Source of the DNA: Nitrosomonadales bacterium
GTDB taxonomy: Bacteria > Pseudomonadota > Gammaproteobacteria > Burkholderiales > Gallionellaceae
Reading direction: 5' to 3'
Assembly: GCA_016234685.1 (NCBI GenBank)
Contig: JACRAT010000018.1
Location: 1-64,000 of the forward strand
DNA: 64,000 nt
Shown here piece after piece: positions 50,768 to 61,326 of this stretch. Each line of letters begins with the position of its first letter. The first letter of the stretch is position 1. The position numbers and the translations under genes are program-made. A model generated the notes under the pieces. It saw only the letters and a list, made by a program, of their open reading frames with translations, ran no database searches and was not told the DNA's origin.

Positions 50768-51577
50768 ATGCTGGTCAACGGAATTCAGACCGACTCGATC
50801 AGCATAGAGGATCGCGGCCTGCTTTACGGCGATGGTGTGTTTCGCACCATGTGCTTTTCTGGTGGCCGCCTGCGACATTGGCAGCGCCACTTGGGCAAGC
50901 TTGCAAGTGATTGCGCAGCACTCGGCATCCCATTCCCCAGCATCCATCAGCTAGAAGATGAACTGGCTCAGTTGTTGCGTGGTCATGCCGAAGGTGTCGT
51001 CAAACTCATCATCACGCGCGGTGTCGGGCTGAGGGGCTATGCACCTGCCTTATCGTCGCACCCCGGTCGCATCTTTTCCATCGCTCCCATGCCGCACTAC
51101 GCAAAGCCTTATGGCGTTGATGGCATCCATCTCGCCGTGTGCAAGTTGCGTCTGGCACGACAGCCCGCATTGGCTGGTATCAAACATCTGAACCGTCTGG
51201 AGAACGTCCTTGCTGCCGCAGAGTTGCAGGGGATGAACGCCGCCGAAGGTTTGTTGCTGGATGAGCAGGGCGAAGTGATCGAGGGTACGCGCAGCAACTT
51301 GTTCATGGTGCTGAACGGTGAACTGCATACCCCCGATCTGTCTCGTTGCGGGGTGGCGGGTGTCCAGCGTGAGCGGGTGCTGGACTGGGCGGCAGCGAAT
51401 GCCATCCGGGTAAACATCCGTGCCATCACCCTGTCTGAACTCACTCAGGCGGACGAGCTCTTTATGACCAACAGTGTGATCGGGCTGTGGCCGGTGCGCA
51501 GCCTGCTTGAACGGGTGTGGACAGACTTCCCTCTGGCGCGGCAGATTCAGCAAGCCTTGGAGGAGGGGAATGATTAA
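50768..51577 (+). CDS. pabC: aminodeoxychorismate lyase
   Basis: PLP enzyme releasing p-aminobenzoate for folate synthesis (feeding FolP at 11.5 kb). The 269 residues, the same length as in E. coli, start MLVNGIQTDSISIEDRGLLY and have the PLP lysine Lys139 in AGIKHLNRLEN, with EGTRSNLFMV as phosphate-binding strand. The position between fabF and mltG is the conserved proteobacterial one. It overlaps mltG by eight bases. Confidence 0.95.
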   Translation: MLVNGIQTDSISIEDRGLLYGDGVFRTMCFSGGRLRHWQRHLGKLASDCAALGIPFPSIHQLEDELAQLLRGHAEGVVKLIITRGVGLRGYAPALSSHPGRIFSIAPMPHYAKPYGVDGIHLAVCKLRLARQPALAGIKHLNRLENVLAAAELQGMNAAEGLLLDEQGEVIEGTRSNLFMVLNGELHTPDLSRCGVAGVQRERVLDWAAANAIRVNIRAITLSELTQADELFMTNSVIGLWPVRSLLERVWTDFPLARQIQQALEEGND

Positions 51578-52547
51578 GCGTCTTTTCGTATTGTTACTGC
51601 TGCTCGCCGTAGCGGTCGGCTACTACGCGCTGACTCCGCTCAACTTGCCTGCCACGCCTTTCGAATTCACCCTCAAGTCCGGCAGCAGTCTGAAAGGTGC
51701 GGCTCGGCAGATGCAGCAGGTCGGTTTGTTGCAACAGGGCTGGGCCTTCGCTTGGATGGGGCGTGCGCTGGGTAAATCCGGTCAGATCAAGGCGGGCAGT
51801 TATGAATTGTCCGAGCCGGTCACGCCCCTGCGCCTGCTGGAGATCATCAGCAAGGGCGAAGTCAGCATGATGCAATTAAGCGTGATAGAAGGTTGGTCAT
51901 TCAGTCAGTTACGCGCTGCTCTGAATGCTCATCCAGATGTGATGCACGACACTGCGACGCTGAGCGAGGTCGAGATCTTGCAGCGCATCGGCGCGACCGA
52001 GTTGCAGGCCGAAGGTCTGTTCTTTCCCGATACCTATTATTTCAACAAGGGCGATAGCGATCTGGCGATCCTGAGGCGGGCCTATCGCACTATGCAGAAT
52101 GCACTAAGCGAGCAATGGCAGGCGCGCGACGAAGGGCTGCCGCTGCGCGACATCTATCAGGCGTTGACGCTGGCCTCCATCGTTGAAAAAGAGACGGGTG
52201 CCGAGGCGGATCGCGGCATGATCGCCGCCGTGTTCGAGAACCGTCTGCGGCGTGGCATGTTGCTGCAAACCGACCCGACCGTCATCTACGGGCTGGGCGA
52301 ACGCTTCGACGGCAATCTGCGCAAGAGCGACTTGCTCACCGATACACCGTACAATACCTACACGCGAGGCGGCTTGCCACCCACGCCGATCGCCTTGCCG
52401 GGCAAGGCTGCCTTGCAGGCCGTGTTGCATCCACCCAAGACTCAGGCTTTGTATTTCGTCGCACGCGGCGATGGCTCTTCCGTTTTTTCCAGCACGCTGG
52501 AAGAACACAACCGGGCGGTCTATCGCTACCAGAAATCGCACCGATAA
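51570..52547 (+). CDS. mltG: endolytic murein transglycosylase MltG
   Basis: Inner-membrane enzyme that cuts nascent glycan strands and sets their length. From ATG 51570 (MIKRLFVLLLLLAVAVGYYA), with GAGGGG upstream, it has 325 residues: one membrane helix (about 4-21), a LysM-like region and the YceG catalytic domain with Glu in LASIVEKETG and QTDPTVIYGLG. The longer frame from 51507 lies inside pabC and is rejected. Confidence 0.94.
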   Translation: MIKRLFVLLLLLAVAVGYYALTPLNLPATPFEFTLKSGSSLKGAARQMQQVGLLQQGWAFAWMGRALGKSGQIKAGSYELSEPVTPLRLLEIISKGEVSMMQLSVIEGWSFSQLRAALNAHPDVMHDTATLSEVEILQRIGATELQAEGLFFPDTYYFNKGDSDLAILRRAYRTMQNALSEQWQARDEGLPLRDIYQALTLASIVEKETGAEADRGMIAAVFENRLRRGMLLQTDPTVIYGLGERFDGNLRKSDLLTDTPYNTYTRGGLPPTPIALPGKAALQAVLHPPKTQALYFVARGDGSSVFSSTLEEHNRAVYRYQKSHR

Positions 52548-52566
52548 TCTTTTGAGTTAAAACAGC

Positions 52567-53181
52567 ATGACGATCAGACTAGGGAAATTCATTTCGTTCG
52601 AAGGCGTGGATGGGGCAGGGAAGAGCACCCACCTGAACTGGTTCGCCGAGGCTTTGCGCCAGCGCGGCATCGAGATCGTGATGACGCGTGAACCGGGCGG
52701 GACGCCAGTCGGCGAGCAGTTGCGCGAGTTGGTGCTGCATCAGTCGATGCAGATCGACACCGAAGCGCTACTGATGTTCGCAGCGCGCTTGGAGCATGTC
52801 GAGCAAGTCATCAAACCCGCGCTGGCGCGCGGTGCTTGGGTCATTTCGGATCGCTTCAGCGACGCCAGCTTCGCCTATCAGGGCGGCGGGCGCGGCATGA
52901 ACATAGCGCGTCTAGAGCAGCTTGAGCGCTGGGTCTGTGGCGATTTTCAGCCGGACCTGACCTTGTTGTTCGACATCCCGGTCGAGATCGCCCAGCAGCG
53001 TCTGGCTGATGCGCGTACGCCTGACCGCTTCGAACGTGAGCAAGCCGCCTTCTTCGAACGGGTGCGAGCCGCCTACCAACAGCGCGCAACCCGCTATGCC
53101 CAGCGCTTCGCCGTCATCGACGCTGCGCAGACGATGGAGCAGGTGCGGGCGCGTTTACAGGGTATCGTCGATAAGCTATGA
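52567..53181 (+). CDS. tmk: thymidylate kinase
   Basis: Phosphorylates dTMP to dTDP. The 204 residues have P-loop FEGVDGAGKSTH, the DR(Y/F) motif VISDRFSDASFAYQGGGRG and the lid near RLADARTPDRFE. It overlaps holB by four bases (ATGA), the common tmk-holB pairing. Confidence 0.96.
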   Translation: MTIRLGKFISFEGVDGAGKSTHLNWFAEALRQRGIEIVMTREPGGTPVGEQLRELVLHQSMQIDTEALLMFAARLEHVEQVIKPALARGAWVISDRFSDASFAYQGGGRGMNIARLEQLERWVCGDFQPDLTLLFDIPVEIAQQRLADARTPDRFEREQAAFFERVRAAYQQRATRYAQRFAVIDAAQTMEQVRARLQGIVDKL

Positions 53182-54191
53182 ATCCCTTCTATCCTTGGCA
53201 ACAGAGCGACTGGGCCAGATTGCTGGAGCTACGCCGGCGGCTGCCCAATGCCTTGTTGCTCAAGGGTGGGCAGGGCATAGGCAAGTTCGATCTGGCGCTG
53301 AATTTCGCCCAAAGCCTGCTGTGCAAACAGCCGCAAGCGTCCGGCCACGCCTGCGGGCGCTGCGATTCCTGCCACTGGTTTGAGCAGGGATCGCATCCCG
53401 ACTTCAAACTGCTACAAGCTGAGGCTGCCAGCGCAGAGGCCGAATCCGGCGATGCCGAGTCGGATAAAAAGAAAGCCTCCAAAGTCATCAAGATCGAGCA
53501 ACTGCGCGCGCTGGAGGATTTCTTCAACCTCTCCTCGCATCAGGGGCATCATCGCGTCGTGGTGATTTCGCCCGCCGAAACCCTGCATACAGCAGCGGCG
53601 AACGCCCTGCTGAAGACACTGGAGGAGCCGACGGCGGGGCTGGTGTTCATCCTTGTCTCGCACAAGCCACAACAGCTGCTACCCACCATTTTGAGTCGCT
53701 GCCTCGCAGTCTCGCTAACTATGCCGCCATCCGAGATCGCACAGCTCTGGCTAGAACAGCAGGGCGTAGCCGACGCCGCTTCGGTGTTGGCGCAGGCGGG
53801 ATTTGCGCCTTTGGTGGCGCGCGATCTAGCCGGGCAGGAAAAAAGTGCGGCTTACGAAGCGTTGCTCACCGCGCTGAGTCAGCCAGCCACGCTGGATGCG
53901 CTGGCCTTGGCCGAACAGTTGCAGCGCGCCGAACTTCCGCAACTGGTGCACTGGATACAGCAATGGAGCTACGATCTGGCCGCCATGAAGATGGGCGGGC
54001 GGGTGCGCTTTCACGCTGGGCGGGCTGTGTTGATCGGCAAGCTGGCTGACAAGATAGATCCGCTGAATCTGATGAATTTCCAGCGCGACATGCTGACGGC
54101 CCGGCGTGAGTCGCAACATACGCTCAATCCTAGGCTGTTCCTTGAGTCTATCTTCCTCTCTTATAAACAACTGCTTCCCGCTGCAAGGTAA
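53178..54191 (+). CDS. holB: DNA polymerase III delta-prime subunit
   Basis: Clamp-loader subunit. The 337-residue AAA+-like protein has a degenerate P-loop (LKGGQGIGKFDLALNFAQ), the zinc module (CGRCDSCHWF with a preceding Cys) and the SRC sensor (ILSRCLAVSLTMP). An insertion rich in Ala, Glu, Ser and Lys (about 79-97) before KVIKIEQLRAL is species-specific. In many relatives a pilZ gene follows holB; here tatD follows directly. Confidence 0.92.
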   Translation: MNPFYPWQQSDWARLLELRRRLPNALLLKGGQGIGKFDLALNFAQSLLCKQPQASGHACGRCDSCHWFEQGSHPDFKLLQAEAASAEAESGDAESDKKKASKVIKIEQLRALEDFFNLSSHQGHHRVVVISPAETLHTAAANALLKTLEEPTAGLVFILVSHKPQQLLPTILSRCLAVSLTMPPSEIAQLWLEQQGVADAASVLAQAGFAPLVARDLAGQEKSAAYEALLTALSQPATLDALALAEQLQRAELPQLVHWIQQWSYDLAAMKMGGRVRFHAGRAVLIGKLADKIDPLNLMNFQRDMLTARRESQHTLNPRLFLESIFLSYKQLLPAAR

Positions 54192-54195
54192 CAAG

Positions 54196-54960
54196 ATGTA
54201 CGCCGATTCGCATTGCCATCTAAATTTTCCCGAACTCGCTGCTGATCTCGACAACGTATTGGAAACCATGCGCCAGAACGAGGTCGGCTACGCCCTTTGC
54301 GTCGGTGTCAACTTGGAGGATTTTCCGCAGATACTGTCCTTGGTGGCGCAACATGACAACATCTACGCTTCGGTCGGCGTCCACCCCGATTACGAGGGTG
54401 TCGAGGAGCCGGATGTGGCGCACTTAGTAAGACTTGCCGCACATCCCAAGCTCGTCGCCATCGGCGAGACCGGCCTCGACTACTTCCGCCTCAAGGGCGA
54501 TCTGGAATGGCAGCGTGAGCGCTTTCGCACCCACATCCGCGCCGCGCGTCAAGCTGGCAAGCCGCTCATCATCCACACCCGCGAGGCGGCTGCGGACACC
54601 TTGCGTCTGATGGCTGAGGAGCAGGCAGCAGAGGCGGGTGGTGTGATGCACTGCTTTACCGAGAGTCTGGATGTCGCCCGCGCCGCGCTCGATCTCAACT
54701 TCCACATCTCGTTCTCCGGTATCGTCACTTTCAAGAATGCGCTGACCATCAAGGAAGTTGCCAAGTTCGTGCCGCTCGACCGCCTGCTGATCGAGACGGA
54801 CTCGCCGTATCTCGCGCCCGCACCGCATCGCGGCAAACTCAATCAGCCCGGCTATGTGCGCCACGTCGCCGAAGAGATCGCCCGCCTGCGCGGCGTGCAG
54901 CCGGAGATCATCGCCGCCAGTTCGACGAAGAATTTTCGGCGGCTGTTCAATATCGCCTGA
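54196..54960 (+). CDS. tatD: TatD-family metal-dependent hydrolase
   Basis: A TIM-barrel metallo-nuclease of the TatD/YcfH group. From ATG 54196 (MYADSHCHLNFPELAADLDN) it has 254 residues: HxH in DSHCHL, the metal-ligand Glu in AIGETGLDYFR, His in IIHTREA and HCFTES, and Asp in IETDSPYLAP. It is the YcfH-like paralogue by its position after tmk-holB. The open frame to 54106 overlaps holB and is rejected. Confidence 0.93.
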   Translation: MYADSHCHLNFPELAADLDNVLETMRQNEVGYALCVGVNLEDFPQILSLVAQHDNIYASVGVHPDYEGVEEPDVAHLVRLAAHPKLVAIGETGLDYFRLKGDLEWQRERFRTHIRAARQAGKPLIIHTREAAADTLRLMAEEQAAEAGGVMHCFTESLDVARAALDLNFHISFSGIVTFKNALTIKEVAKFVPLDRLLIETDSPYLAPAPHRGKLNQPGYVRHVAEEIARLRGVQPEIIAASSTKNFRRLFNIA

Positions 54961-55099
54961 TTCAGCAGGTAGTTCCACTAGCTCCAGAACATGAGGGAGA
55001 CCAGCATTGACCAGTCGGACGGCTCGATCGTCGTATCGGAAATCAGGGGCGAGGTGGGGATATAACGGCGGGAGCCGAGAGCTACTGGATTGAATTCGT

Positions 55100-55184
55100 T
55101 GGTGCGAAAGACAGGAATCGAACCTGCACGCCTTGCGGCGCTGGAACCTAAATCCAGTGCGTCTACCAATTCCGCCACTTTCGC
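55100..55184 (-). tRNA. tRNA-Leu (anticodon TAG)
   Basis: An 85-base class II tRNA on the minus strand with encoded CCA. The acceptor GCGAAAG pairs with CTTTCGC, the anticodon loop TTTAGGT gives TAG, the long variable arm is CGCCGCAAGGCG-like, and the T arm is CAGG-TTCGATT-CCTG. It stands alone between tatD and rimO. Confidence 0.95.
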
Positions 55185-55195
55185 AATCCGCGCGG

Positions 55196-55223
55196 ATTGT
55201 ACCATGATTGAGACGTTTTCAGA
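55196..55223 (-). promoter_or_regulatory. predicted promoter of tRNA-Leu(TAG)
   Basis: On the minus strand TCTGAA (55223-55218), a 16-base spacer and TACAAT (55201-55196) lie about 12 bases before the tRNA 5' end. The -10 box is strong and the -35 weak. Confidence 0.5.
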
Positions 55224-55300
55224 GGGCTGCGGAGCGGAGAGACTACCGTCGGAGTGGGCTTTGCCCCGCACCAAGCTTTTTAGAGTTGGGAGTCTGTCTC

Positions 55301-56620
55301 TTAGTGTTCCGCCCAAAGATCATGCTCGTCAGAATCTACTATGCGCACGTTGGCGAATTCCCCTACCTTTAGCGCCTGCCCATTCTCGATATAGACCAAG
55401 CCGTCGATCTCGGGCGCATCGGCGCTGCTGCGGGCGATTGCGCCATCTTCATCTACCGCATCCACCAGCACTTGCAGGGTCTGGCCGACTTTGCGGGCGA
55501 GTTTCTCGGCGCTGATCTCGGCTTGCAGCATCATCAGGCGTGCCAAGCGCTCTTCCTGTACTTCCGGCGGGATATGGTCGGGCAGGGCGTTGGCGGCAGC
55601 ACCTTGCACCGGGGAGTAGGCAAAAGCGCCGACACGGTCGAGCTGGGCTTCTTCGACAAAATCCAGTAGCTCTTCGAACTCTTCTTCGGTCTCGCCGGGG
55701 AAGCCGACGATGAAGGTGCTGCGCAGCGTGATGTCCGGGCAGATCTCACGCCAGCCTTGGATGCGCTCCAGCACGTTGCCGCTGCTGGCCGGGCGTTTCA
55801 TTAGCTTCAGAATGCGCGAGTTGGCGTGCTGAAAAGGGATGTCGAGGTAGGGCAGAATGACGCCTTCCGCCATCAGTGGAATCACCTCATCCACGTGCGG
55901 ATAAGGGTAGACGTAGTGCAGCCGCACCCAAGCACCGAGATCGCCCATCGCTCGGGACAATTCCGTCATGCGCGTTTTCAATGGTCGCCCGCCCCAGAAT
56001 CCGGTGCGGTACTTCACATCCAGCCCGTAGGCCGAGGTGTCTTGCGAGATGACCAGTAGCTCTTTCACGCCGGACTCCACCAGTTTTTCCGCCTCGGCCA
56101 TCACATCGCCGACCGGGCGACTGACTAGCCCACCACGCAAACTAGGGATGATACAAAAGGTGCAACTATGGTTGCAACCTTCTGAAATCTTTACATAAGC
56201 GAAATGGCGCGGGGTGAGACGGATGCCTTGCGGCGGGACGAGATCGGAATAAGGGTCGTGCGGCTTGGGAATGTGCTGATGCACGGCGTCCATCACTTCG
56301 TCGGTCGCATGAGGGCCGGTCACGGCCAGCACCTTGGGGTGGGTCTGGCGCACGATGTCGCCTTTTGCGCCCAGACAGCCGGTGACGATGACTTTGCCGT
56401 TCTCCGCCAAGGCTTCGCCGATGGCGTCCAGCGATTCTTCCACGGCGCTGTCGATGAATCCACAGGTATTGACCACCACCAGATCAGAATCCTGATAGCT
56501 GGGCGAAATCTGGTATCCCTCGGCCCGCAGGCGGGTGAGGATGAGTTCGGAGTCCGAGGTTGCCTTGGGGCAGCCCAGCGAGACGAAGCCGACGCGCGGC
56601 GGAGTGTTTTGTGTGCCCAT
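55301..56620 (-). CDS. rimO: ribosomal protein S12 methylthiotransferase RimO
   Basis: Adds a methylthio group to Asp88 of ribosomal protein S12. The 439 residues have the N-terminal methylthiotransferase domain ([20 protein letters not shown] with its auxiliary cluster cysteines), the radical-SAM motif [11 protein letters not shown] (CX3CX2C) and a C-terminal TRAM domain. SLGCPKA distinguishes RimO from MiaB. It follows the ZIP transporter gene on the same strand. Confidence 0.95.
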   Translation of the reverse strand: MGTQNTPPRVGFVSLGCPKATSDSELILTRLRAEGYQISPSYQDSDLVVVNTCGFIDSAVEESLDAIGEALAENGKVIVTGCLGAKGDIVRQTHPKVLAVTGPHATDEVMDAVHQHIPKPHDPYSDLVPPQGIRLTPRHFAYVKISEGCNHSCTFCIIPSLRGGLVSRPVGDVMAEAEKLVESGVKELLVISQDTSAYGLDVKYRTGFWGGRPLKTRMTELSRAMGDLGAWVRLHYVYPYPHVDEVIPLMAEGVILPYLDIPFQHANSRILKLMKRPASSGNVLERIQGWREICPDITLRSTFIVGFPGETEEEFEELLDFVEEAQLDRVGAFAYSPVQGAAANALPDHIPPEVQEERLARLMMLQAEISAEKLARKVGQTLQVLVDAVDEDGAIARSSADAPEIDGLVYIENGQALKVGEFANVRIVDSDEHDLWAEH

Positions 56621-56641
56621 TATCTATTCCTTGAGGTTGAC

Positions 56642-57418
56642 TCAGCCCGTAACCAGCGCACCCACCAGCACCACGGTGCCTACACCTAGTGCGATGAGTG
56701 TGACTTGTTTCAGTGTTTCATGTAGTTCCGTGCGTTTGTGCAAACCGGGGATCAGGTCGGCGACGGCGACGTAGATCATGCTTGCTGCTGCCAGAGCCAG
56801 CAGGGAAGGGACCCAGGACTGCATGGTCTGCAAGGCGAAATAGCCGAGGATGCCGCCGACCAGTGTGGCTAAGCTGGAAATCAGATTGACCTGAAATGCG
56901 CGCAATTTGCTGTAGCCAGAATGCAGCAGGATGACGAAGTCGCCGACTTCCTGCGGGATCTCATGGGCGATGATGGCCAGCGCGGTGATGATGCCTAGCT
57001 CGGTGTCGGCCAGAAAGGCTGCGGCGATGATGATGCCATCGACGAAGTTGTGGAAGGTGTCGCCGACGATAATCATCGTGCCGCTACGGCCATGATCGTG
57101 AGTGCCGTGCTGGTGCGGCTCGTGCGCTTCGCAGTGGTCGTGGTGACAGTGCCGCCACAGCACCAGTTTCTCCAATACGAAGAACAGCAGGATGCCGAAC
57201 AGCAAGGTGGCGCTGACCGTGGCGATGCTGGAAGTCATGGCGAACGCTTCCGGCAGAATATCGAGGAACACCGCACCCAGCAGTGCGCCTATGGCATAGC
57301 TCACCAGTGCGCCAACGTAATGTTGCGCACGCGAATTCAGCGCGAATAGCGCAGCACAGGAAACGCTGAGTACGCCGCCCAGAATGCTGGCGAGGACGAT
57401 CCAGCCTAAAGTGCTCAT
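56642..57418 (-). CDS. ZIP-family divalent metal transporter
   Basis: A 258-residue inner-membrane protein with about eight helices: [20 protein letters not shown] at the start, and the transport-site helices [20 protein letters not shown] and [17 protein letters not shown] with the HN...D and HE..QE metal ligands. Between helices three and four lies a histidine-rich loop ([19 protein letters not shown]), probably a cytoplasmic zinc sensor. Zinc or iron uptake is likely; the substrate cannot be read. The start at ATG 57418 is preferred over TTG 57439. Confidence 0.87.
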   Translation of the reverse strand: MSTLGWIVLASILGGVLSVSCAALFALNSRAQHYVGALVSYAIGALLGAVFLDILPEAFAMTSSIATVSATLLFGILLFFVLEKLVLWRHCHHDHCEAHEPHQHGTHDHGRSGTMIIVGDTFHNFVDGIIIAAAFLADTELGIITALAIIAHEIPQEVGDFVILLHSGYSKLRAFQVNLISSLATLVGGILGYFALQTMQSWVPSLLALAAASMIYVAVADLIPGLHKRTELHETLKQVTLIALGVGTVVLVGALVTG

Positions 57419-57562
57419 GGTGGGCTCGAAAAAAGACAAGGCGCGGATTATAGCAAAGGCAGGGGGACAATCTTTCGCGAGGTTTTTCGCTGTCGACCCT
57501 TGCTGAAATCAACTGGCGGGCCGATTCGCGTGGGTCGGGTGGTGTTCGAGGCTCATTCGCTC

Positions 57563-57568
57563 TATAAT
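57563..57568 (+). promoter_or_regulatory. -10 element of hemA
   Basis: A perfect TATAAT lies 39 bases before the hemA ATG, within CTCTATAATCCCGG. No convincing -35 box is found at 16-18 bases upstream, so the promoter may need an activator or an extended element. Confidence 0.5.
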
Positions 57569-57607
57569 CCCGGCCCATTGAATTCGCTAAATCCCTCTCG
57601 CTTCGAT

Positions 57608-58861
57608 ATGCAGCTGTTCGCTTTCGGCATCAATCACCAAACTGCGCCGCTTTCTGTGCGTGAACAGCTGTCGTTCAATGTGGACGCGGTGGAGTCGGCT
57701 TTGCGCGACATGGTCGATCATGGCGCGGCCAAGGAAGCGACCATCCTTTCGACCTGCAATCGCACCGAGATCTACTGCAACACGCCTGAGCCTGCGCGCG
57801 CCATCGACTGGATGGCTGGTTTCCACAAGATGCCGCAGCGCGAGATCGAACCCTATCTTTACACTTTGCCGCGCGATCTGGCTGTGAAACACGCTTTCCG
57901 CGTCGCCAGCGGGCTGGATTCCATGGTGCTGGGCGAGCCGCAGATCTTGGGGCAGATGAAGCAGGCGGTGCGCTACGCCGAGCAGGCGGGCACGCTGGGC
58001 TTTGTGCTGCACAAGCTGTTCCATCGCACCTTCTCTGTCGCCAAGGATGTGCGCACGCAGACCGAGATCGGCGCGAACCTGATTTCGATGGCGGCGGCGG
58101 CGGTCAAGCTGGCCGAGCGCATCTTCCCGTCCATCGAAGGCCAGCGTGTGCTGTTCATCGGTGCTGGCGAGATGATCGAACTGAATGCGGTGCATTTCGC
58201 TGCACGCAACCCCGCCCACATCACCGTCGCCAATCGCACGCTGGAGCGCGCACAGGTGCTGGCCCGCCGCATCAACGGTCACGCCATCACACTGAATGAA
58301 CTGCCGGAGCAACTGGCGCAACCCGACCTCGTCGTCACCTGTACCGCCAGCCCGCTGCCTATCCTAGGTAAGGGGCTGGTCGAGCGCGCTTTGAAGGCGC
58401 GCCGTCATCGTCCGTTGTTCATCGTCGATCTGGCTGTGCCGCGCGATGTAGAGGCGGAAGTTGCCGAACTGAACGATGTGTTCCTCTACACAGTGGATGA
58501 CCTCGCCGAAGTGGTGAAGGACGGTCAGGATGCACGTCAGGGCGCGGTGAAAGAGGCCGAGGTTATCATCAATTCCGGCGTAGCCGATTTCATCAACTGG
58601 ATGGAGTCGCGCGAAGTCGTGCCGAGCATCCGTGCGCTGCGCGATCATGCCGAGCGGCATCGTCGCCACGAGCTCGACAAGGCTCTGCGTCTGCTGGCCA
58701 AGGGCGAAGACCCCGCCCGCGTCGTCGAACTGATGGGCAGCGCGCTGACCAATAAATTCCTCCATGCGCCTACCCATGCGCTGAACCACGCTGCTCCCGA
58801 GCAGCGCGCCGCCTTGCTGGACGCCGTACATCACCTCCACCACTTGCACGATCCAGAATGA
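57608..58861 (+). CDS. hemA: glutamyl-tRNA reductase
   Basis: First enzyme of the C5 pathway to tetrapyrroles, reducing Glu-tRNA to glutamate semialdehyde. From ATG 57608 ([20 protein letters not shown]) it has 417 residues, with catalytic Cys50 in [10 protein letters not shown], the [15 protein letters not shown] segment, an NADPH-binding domain ([12 protein letters not shown]) and a C-terminal dimerisation helix. The frame is open upstream to 57500 but that part crosses the promoter. It overlaps prfA by four bases (ATGA), as in E. coli. Confidence 0.96.
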   Translation: MQLFAFGINHQTAPLSVREQLSFNVDAVESALRDMVDHGAAKEATILSTCNRTEIYCNTPEPARAIDWMAGFHKMPQREIEPYLYTLPRDLAVKHAFRVASGLDSMVLGEPQILGQMKQAVRYAEQAGTLGFVLHKLFHRTFSVAKDVRTQTEIGANLISMAAAAVKLAERIFPSIEGQRVLFIGAGEMIELNAVHFAARNPAHITVANRTLERAQVLARRINGHAITLNELPEQLAQPDLVVTCTASPLPILGKGLVERALKARRHRPLFIVDLAVPRDVEAEVAELNDVFLYTVDDLAEVVKDGQDARQGAVKEAEVIINSGVADFINWMESREVVPSIRALRDHAERHRRHELDKALRLLAKGEDPARVVELMGSALTNKFLHAPTHALNHAAPEQRAALLDAVHHLHHLHDPE

Positions 58862-59940
58862 AGGAAAGCATCGCAGGCAAACTCCAGCAACTGGTTTCCA
58901 GGCTGGATGAGGTCAATCAACTGTTGAGCAGCGAAGAGGCGACGCGCGACATGGAGGGCTTTCGCAAGCTTAACCGTGAACGTGCCGAGCTGGAGCCGGT
59001 GGTGAGCAACTATCAGGCCTACCAATCCTGCGAGGCGGACATCGCCACGGCGCAAGAGATGGCGAGCGACCCGGACATGCGCGAGTTTGCCGAGGAAGAG
59101 GTCAGGGCTGGGCGCGAGCGGCTGGAGCAGCTTGAGCTCGATCTGCAAAAACTGCTGTTGCCGAAAGACCCCAACGACGAACGCAACGTGTTCCTTGAAG
59201 TGCGTGCCGGTACTGGCGGCGACGAGGCGGCATTGTTCGCGGGCGATCTGTTCCGCATGTATACCCGTTTTGCCGAGCGCAACCGCTGGCAGGTCGAAGT
59301 GGTGTCCGAGAGCGAGGGCGAGAAGGGCGGCTACAAGGAAGTCATCGCGCGTATCGTGGGGCAGGGCGCTTATTCGGTGTTGAAATTCGAGTCCGGTGCG
59401 CATCGCGTGCAGCGCGTGCCCGCCACTGAGACGCAAGGGCGTATCCACACCTCAGCCTGCACCGTGGCGGTGCTGCCCGAGGCAGACGAGGTGAGCGATG
59501 TGGTGCTGAATCCTGCCGATCTGCGCATCGACACTTTTCGTGCAAGCGGTGCGGGTGGTCAGCACATCAACAAGACTGATTCCGCCGTGCGCATCACCCA
59601 TATTCCTACCGGTACGGTGGTGGAGTGTCAGGACGGGCGTTCGCAACACCAGAACAAAGCACAGGCGCTGCGCGTGCTGGCGGCGCGCATCAAGGACAAG
59701 GAAGAGCGCGAAGCGCATAGCAAGTTGGCCGCCGAGCGCAAGTCGCTGGTGGGCAGCGGCGACCGCTCCGAGCGCATCCGCACCTACAACTTCCCGCAGG
59801 GACGCGTCACCGATCACCGCATCAACCTCACCCTGTACAAGATGGATGCCATCATGGATGGCGACATCGCCGAACTCACTGGCGCGTTGATGGCCGAGCA
59901 TCAGGCCGAGCAACTGGCGGCGCTGGCAGACGAGAACTGA
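58858..59940 (+). CDS. prfA: peptide chain release factor 1
   Basis: Terminates translation at UAA and UAG. The 360 residues, identical to E. coli length, carry the codon-recognition PAT motif (188-190, the class RF1 version) and the GGQ motif (233-235, [11 protein letters not shown]), which is methylated by PrmC encoded next. It overlaps hemA by ATGA. Confidence 0.97.
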   Translation: MKESIAGKLQQLVSRLDEVNQLLSSEEATRDMEGFRKLNRERAELEPVVSNYQAYQSCEADIATAQEMASDPDMREFAEEEVRAGRERLEQLELDLQKLLLPKDPNDERNVFLEVRAGTGGDEAALFAGDLFRMYTRFAERNRWQVEVVSESEGEKGGYKEVIARIVGQGAYSVLKFESGAHRVQRVPATETQGRIHTSACTVAVLPEADEVSDVVLNPADLRIDTFRASGAGGQHINKTDSAVRITHIPTGTVVECQDGRSQHQNKAQALRVLAARIKDKEEREAHSKLAAERKSLVGSGDRSERIRTYNFPQGRVTDHRINLTLYKMDAIMDGDIAELTGALMAEHQAEQLAALADEN

Positions 59941-59943
59941 TCC

Positions 59944-60795
59944 TTGCGCAGCATCGGGCAGATTCTGAGCGAAGATGCCGTCCGGCTGGGGCAAGTGCTA
60001 TCACTGGAACGCAGTACGGCGCGCATCGAAGTGCAAGCGTTGCTGCAACATATTTTGCAATGCCCCCGGTCTTTTCTGCTGAGTCATCCCGAACAGATGT
60101 TGAGTGCCGACCAGCAGGCCGCTTATGTCGCCCTGTTTGAGCGCCGCTTGCGTGGAGAGCCCATCGCCTACCTTTTGGGTGAACGCGAATTCTTTGGGCT
60201 GACTTTCAAAGTCACGCCCGCCGCACTGATCCCGCGTCCCGATACCGAGTTGCTGGTGGAAACGGCGCTGGAGAAGCTCCCCGCCGGTGCGGAGGGAGTG
60301 TCTCTCCGCATCTTGGATATGGGTACCGGCTCCGGCGCGATCGCCTTGTCCATCGCTCATGCGCGTCCCGATGCCGAGGTGGTGGCGCTGGATGCGTCGC
60401 CTGCTGCATTGGCGGTGGCACGCGAGAATACCGAGCGGCTGGGGCTTGCCAATGTGAATTTTATGCTCAGCGATTGGTTCGCTGCGCTAGCAGGGATGCG
60501 ATTTCAACTCATCGTCTCCAATCCGCCTTATGTCGCCGCTGGCGACCCGCATCTGGCTGATCTCAGCTTCGAGCCGATGAGCGCCTTGGCTTCCGGGGCT
60601 GATGGACTGGACGACATTCGGCGCATTCTGGCGGAAGCTCAAAATCATCTGCATCCCGGCGGCTGGCTGCTGCTGGAACATGGCTACGATCAAGCAGGCG
60701 AGATACGGAAAATGTTGTGCGGCGCTGGGTTCGAAGCGGTTTTCTCAGCTTGTGATCTGGCAGGCATCGAGCGCATCAGCGGCGGCCACGCTTGA
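59944..60795 (+). CDS. prmC: release-factor glutamine methyltransferase
   Basis: Methylates the GGQ glutamine of RF1 and RF2. The 283 residues from TTG 59944 have an N-terminal helical domain, SAM loop LDMGTGSGAIALS and the catalytic NPPY motif (IVSNPPYVAAGDPHL). The gene begins three bases after its substrate's gene prfA. Start TTG has no strong ribosome site and probably relies on coupling. Confidence 0.95.
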   Translation: MRSIGQILSEDAVRLGQVLSLERSTARIEVQALLQHILQCPRSFLLSHPEQMLSADQQAAYVALFERRLRGEPIAYLLGEREFFGLTFKVTPAALIPRPDTELLVETALEKLPAGAEGVSLRILDMGTGSGAIALSIAHARPDAEVVALDASPAALAVARENTERLGLANVNFMLSDWFAALAGMRFQLIVSNPPYVAAGDPHLADLSFEPMSALASGADGLDDIRRILAEAQNHLHPGGWLLLEHGYDQAGEIRKMLCGAGFEAVFSACDLAGIERISGGHA

Positions 60796-60851
60796 CCGCA
60801 TCACCGTACACTCCTACAATTCCGACCCAATCACTCAACTAAATATCTGAC

Positions 60852-61175
60852 ATGAGCATCCAAGAAGCGATACATCAGCAGGTCACGACCCATCCCGTGG
60901 TGCTTTACATGAAGGGGACGCCGCAATTTCCGCAATGTGGTTTTTCAGGCAATGCAGTGCGCATCCTGAATGCGCTGGGTGTGAAGACTTTTTTCAGCGT
61001 GGACGTTCTGCGTGATGCCGAGATTCGTCAGGGCATCAAGGACTACGCCAACTGGCCGACCATTCCTCAGCTCTATATCAACGGTGAGTTCGTCGGCGGA
61101 TCGGACATCATGGGCGAAATGTATCAAAGCGGCGAGCTTCAGCAGTTGCTGGCGAAAGTCGCTGCTTCCAATTGA
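60852..61175 (+). CDS. grxD: monothiol glutaredoxin GrxD
   Basis: A CGFS-type glutaredoxin that carries and delivers [2Fe-2S] clusters. The 107 residues include VVLYMKGTPQFPQCGFSGNA with the single active Cys, the cis-Pro in WPTIPQLYINGEFVGGSDI and the glutathione-binding GG. It follows the prmC group with a 56-base gap and probably shares the transcript. Confidence 0.95.
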   Translation: MSIQEAIHQQVTTHPVVLYMKGTPQFPQCGFSGNAVRILNALGVKTFFSVDVLRDAEIRQGIKDYANWPTIPQLYINGEFVGGSDIMGEMYQSGELQQLLAKVAASN

Positions 61176-61326
61176 TCTGTCATTAAATTTCGCCGTAATC
61201 GGATTCCATCTGGTGTCGCTCCTTGCATTGCGCGCTACGCTTTGCATACGGCTTTGAGATTGACTGCTCAGGCTTTCACAGGTAGCATTCGCGGCCTTTG
61301 ATGAAGTGCTTGAGATAAGGGTGCAA

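Noticed and set aside
54978-55316. 112-codon minus-strand frame between tatD and rimO
   Set aside because: It reads through tRNA-Leu and its promoter; its middle is translated tRNA sequence.
57440-57607. N-terminal extension of HemA from 57500
   Set aside because: The extension crosses the TATAAT box and has no similarity to the family; the canonical start [15 protein letters not shown] is at 57608.
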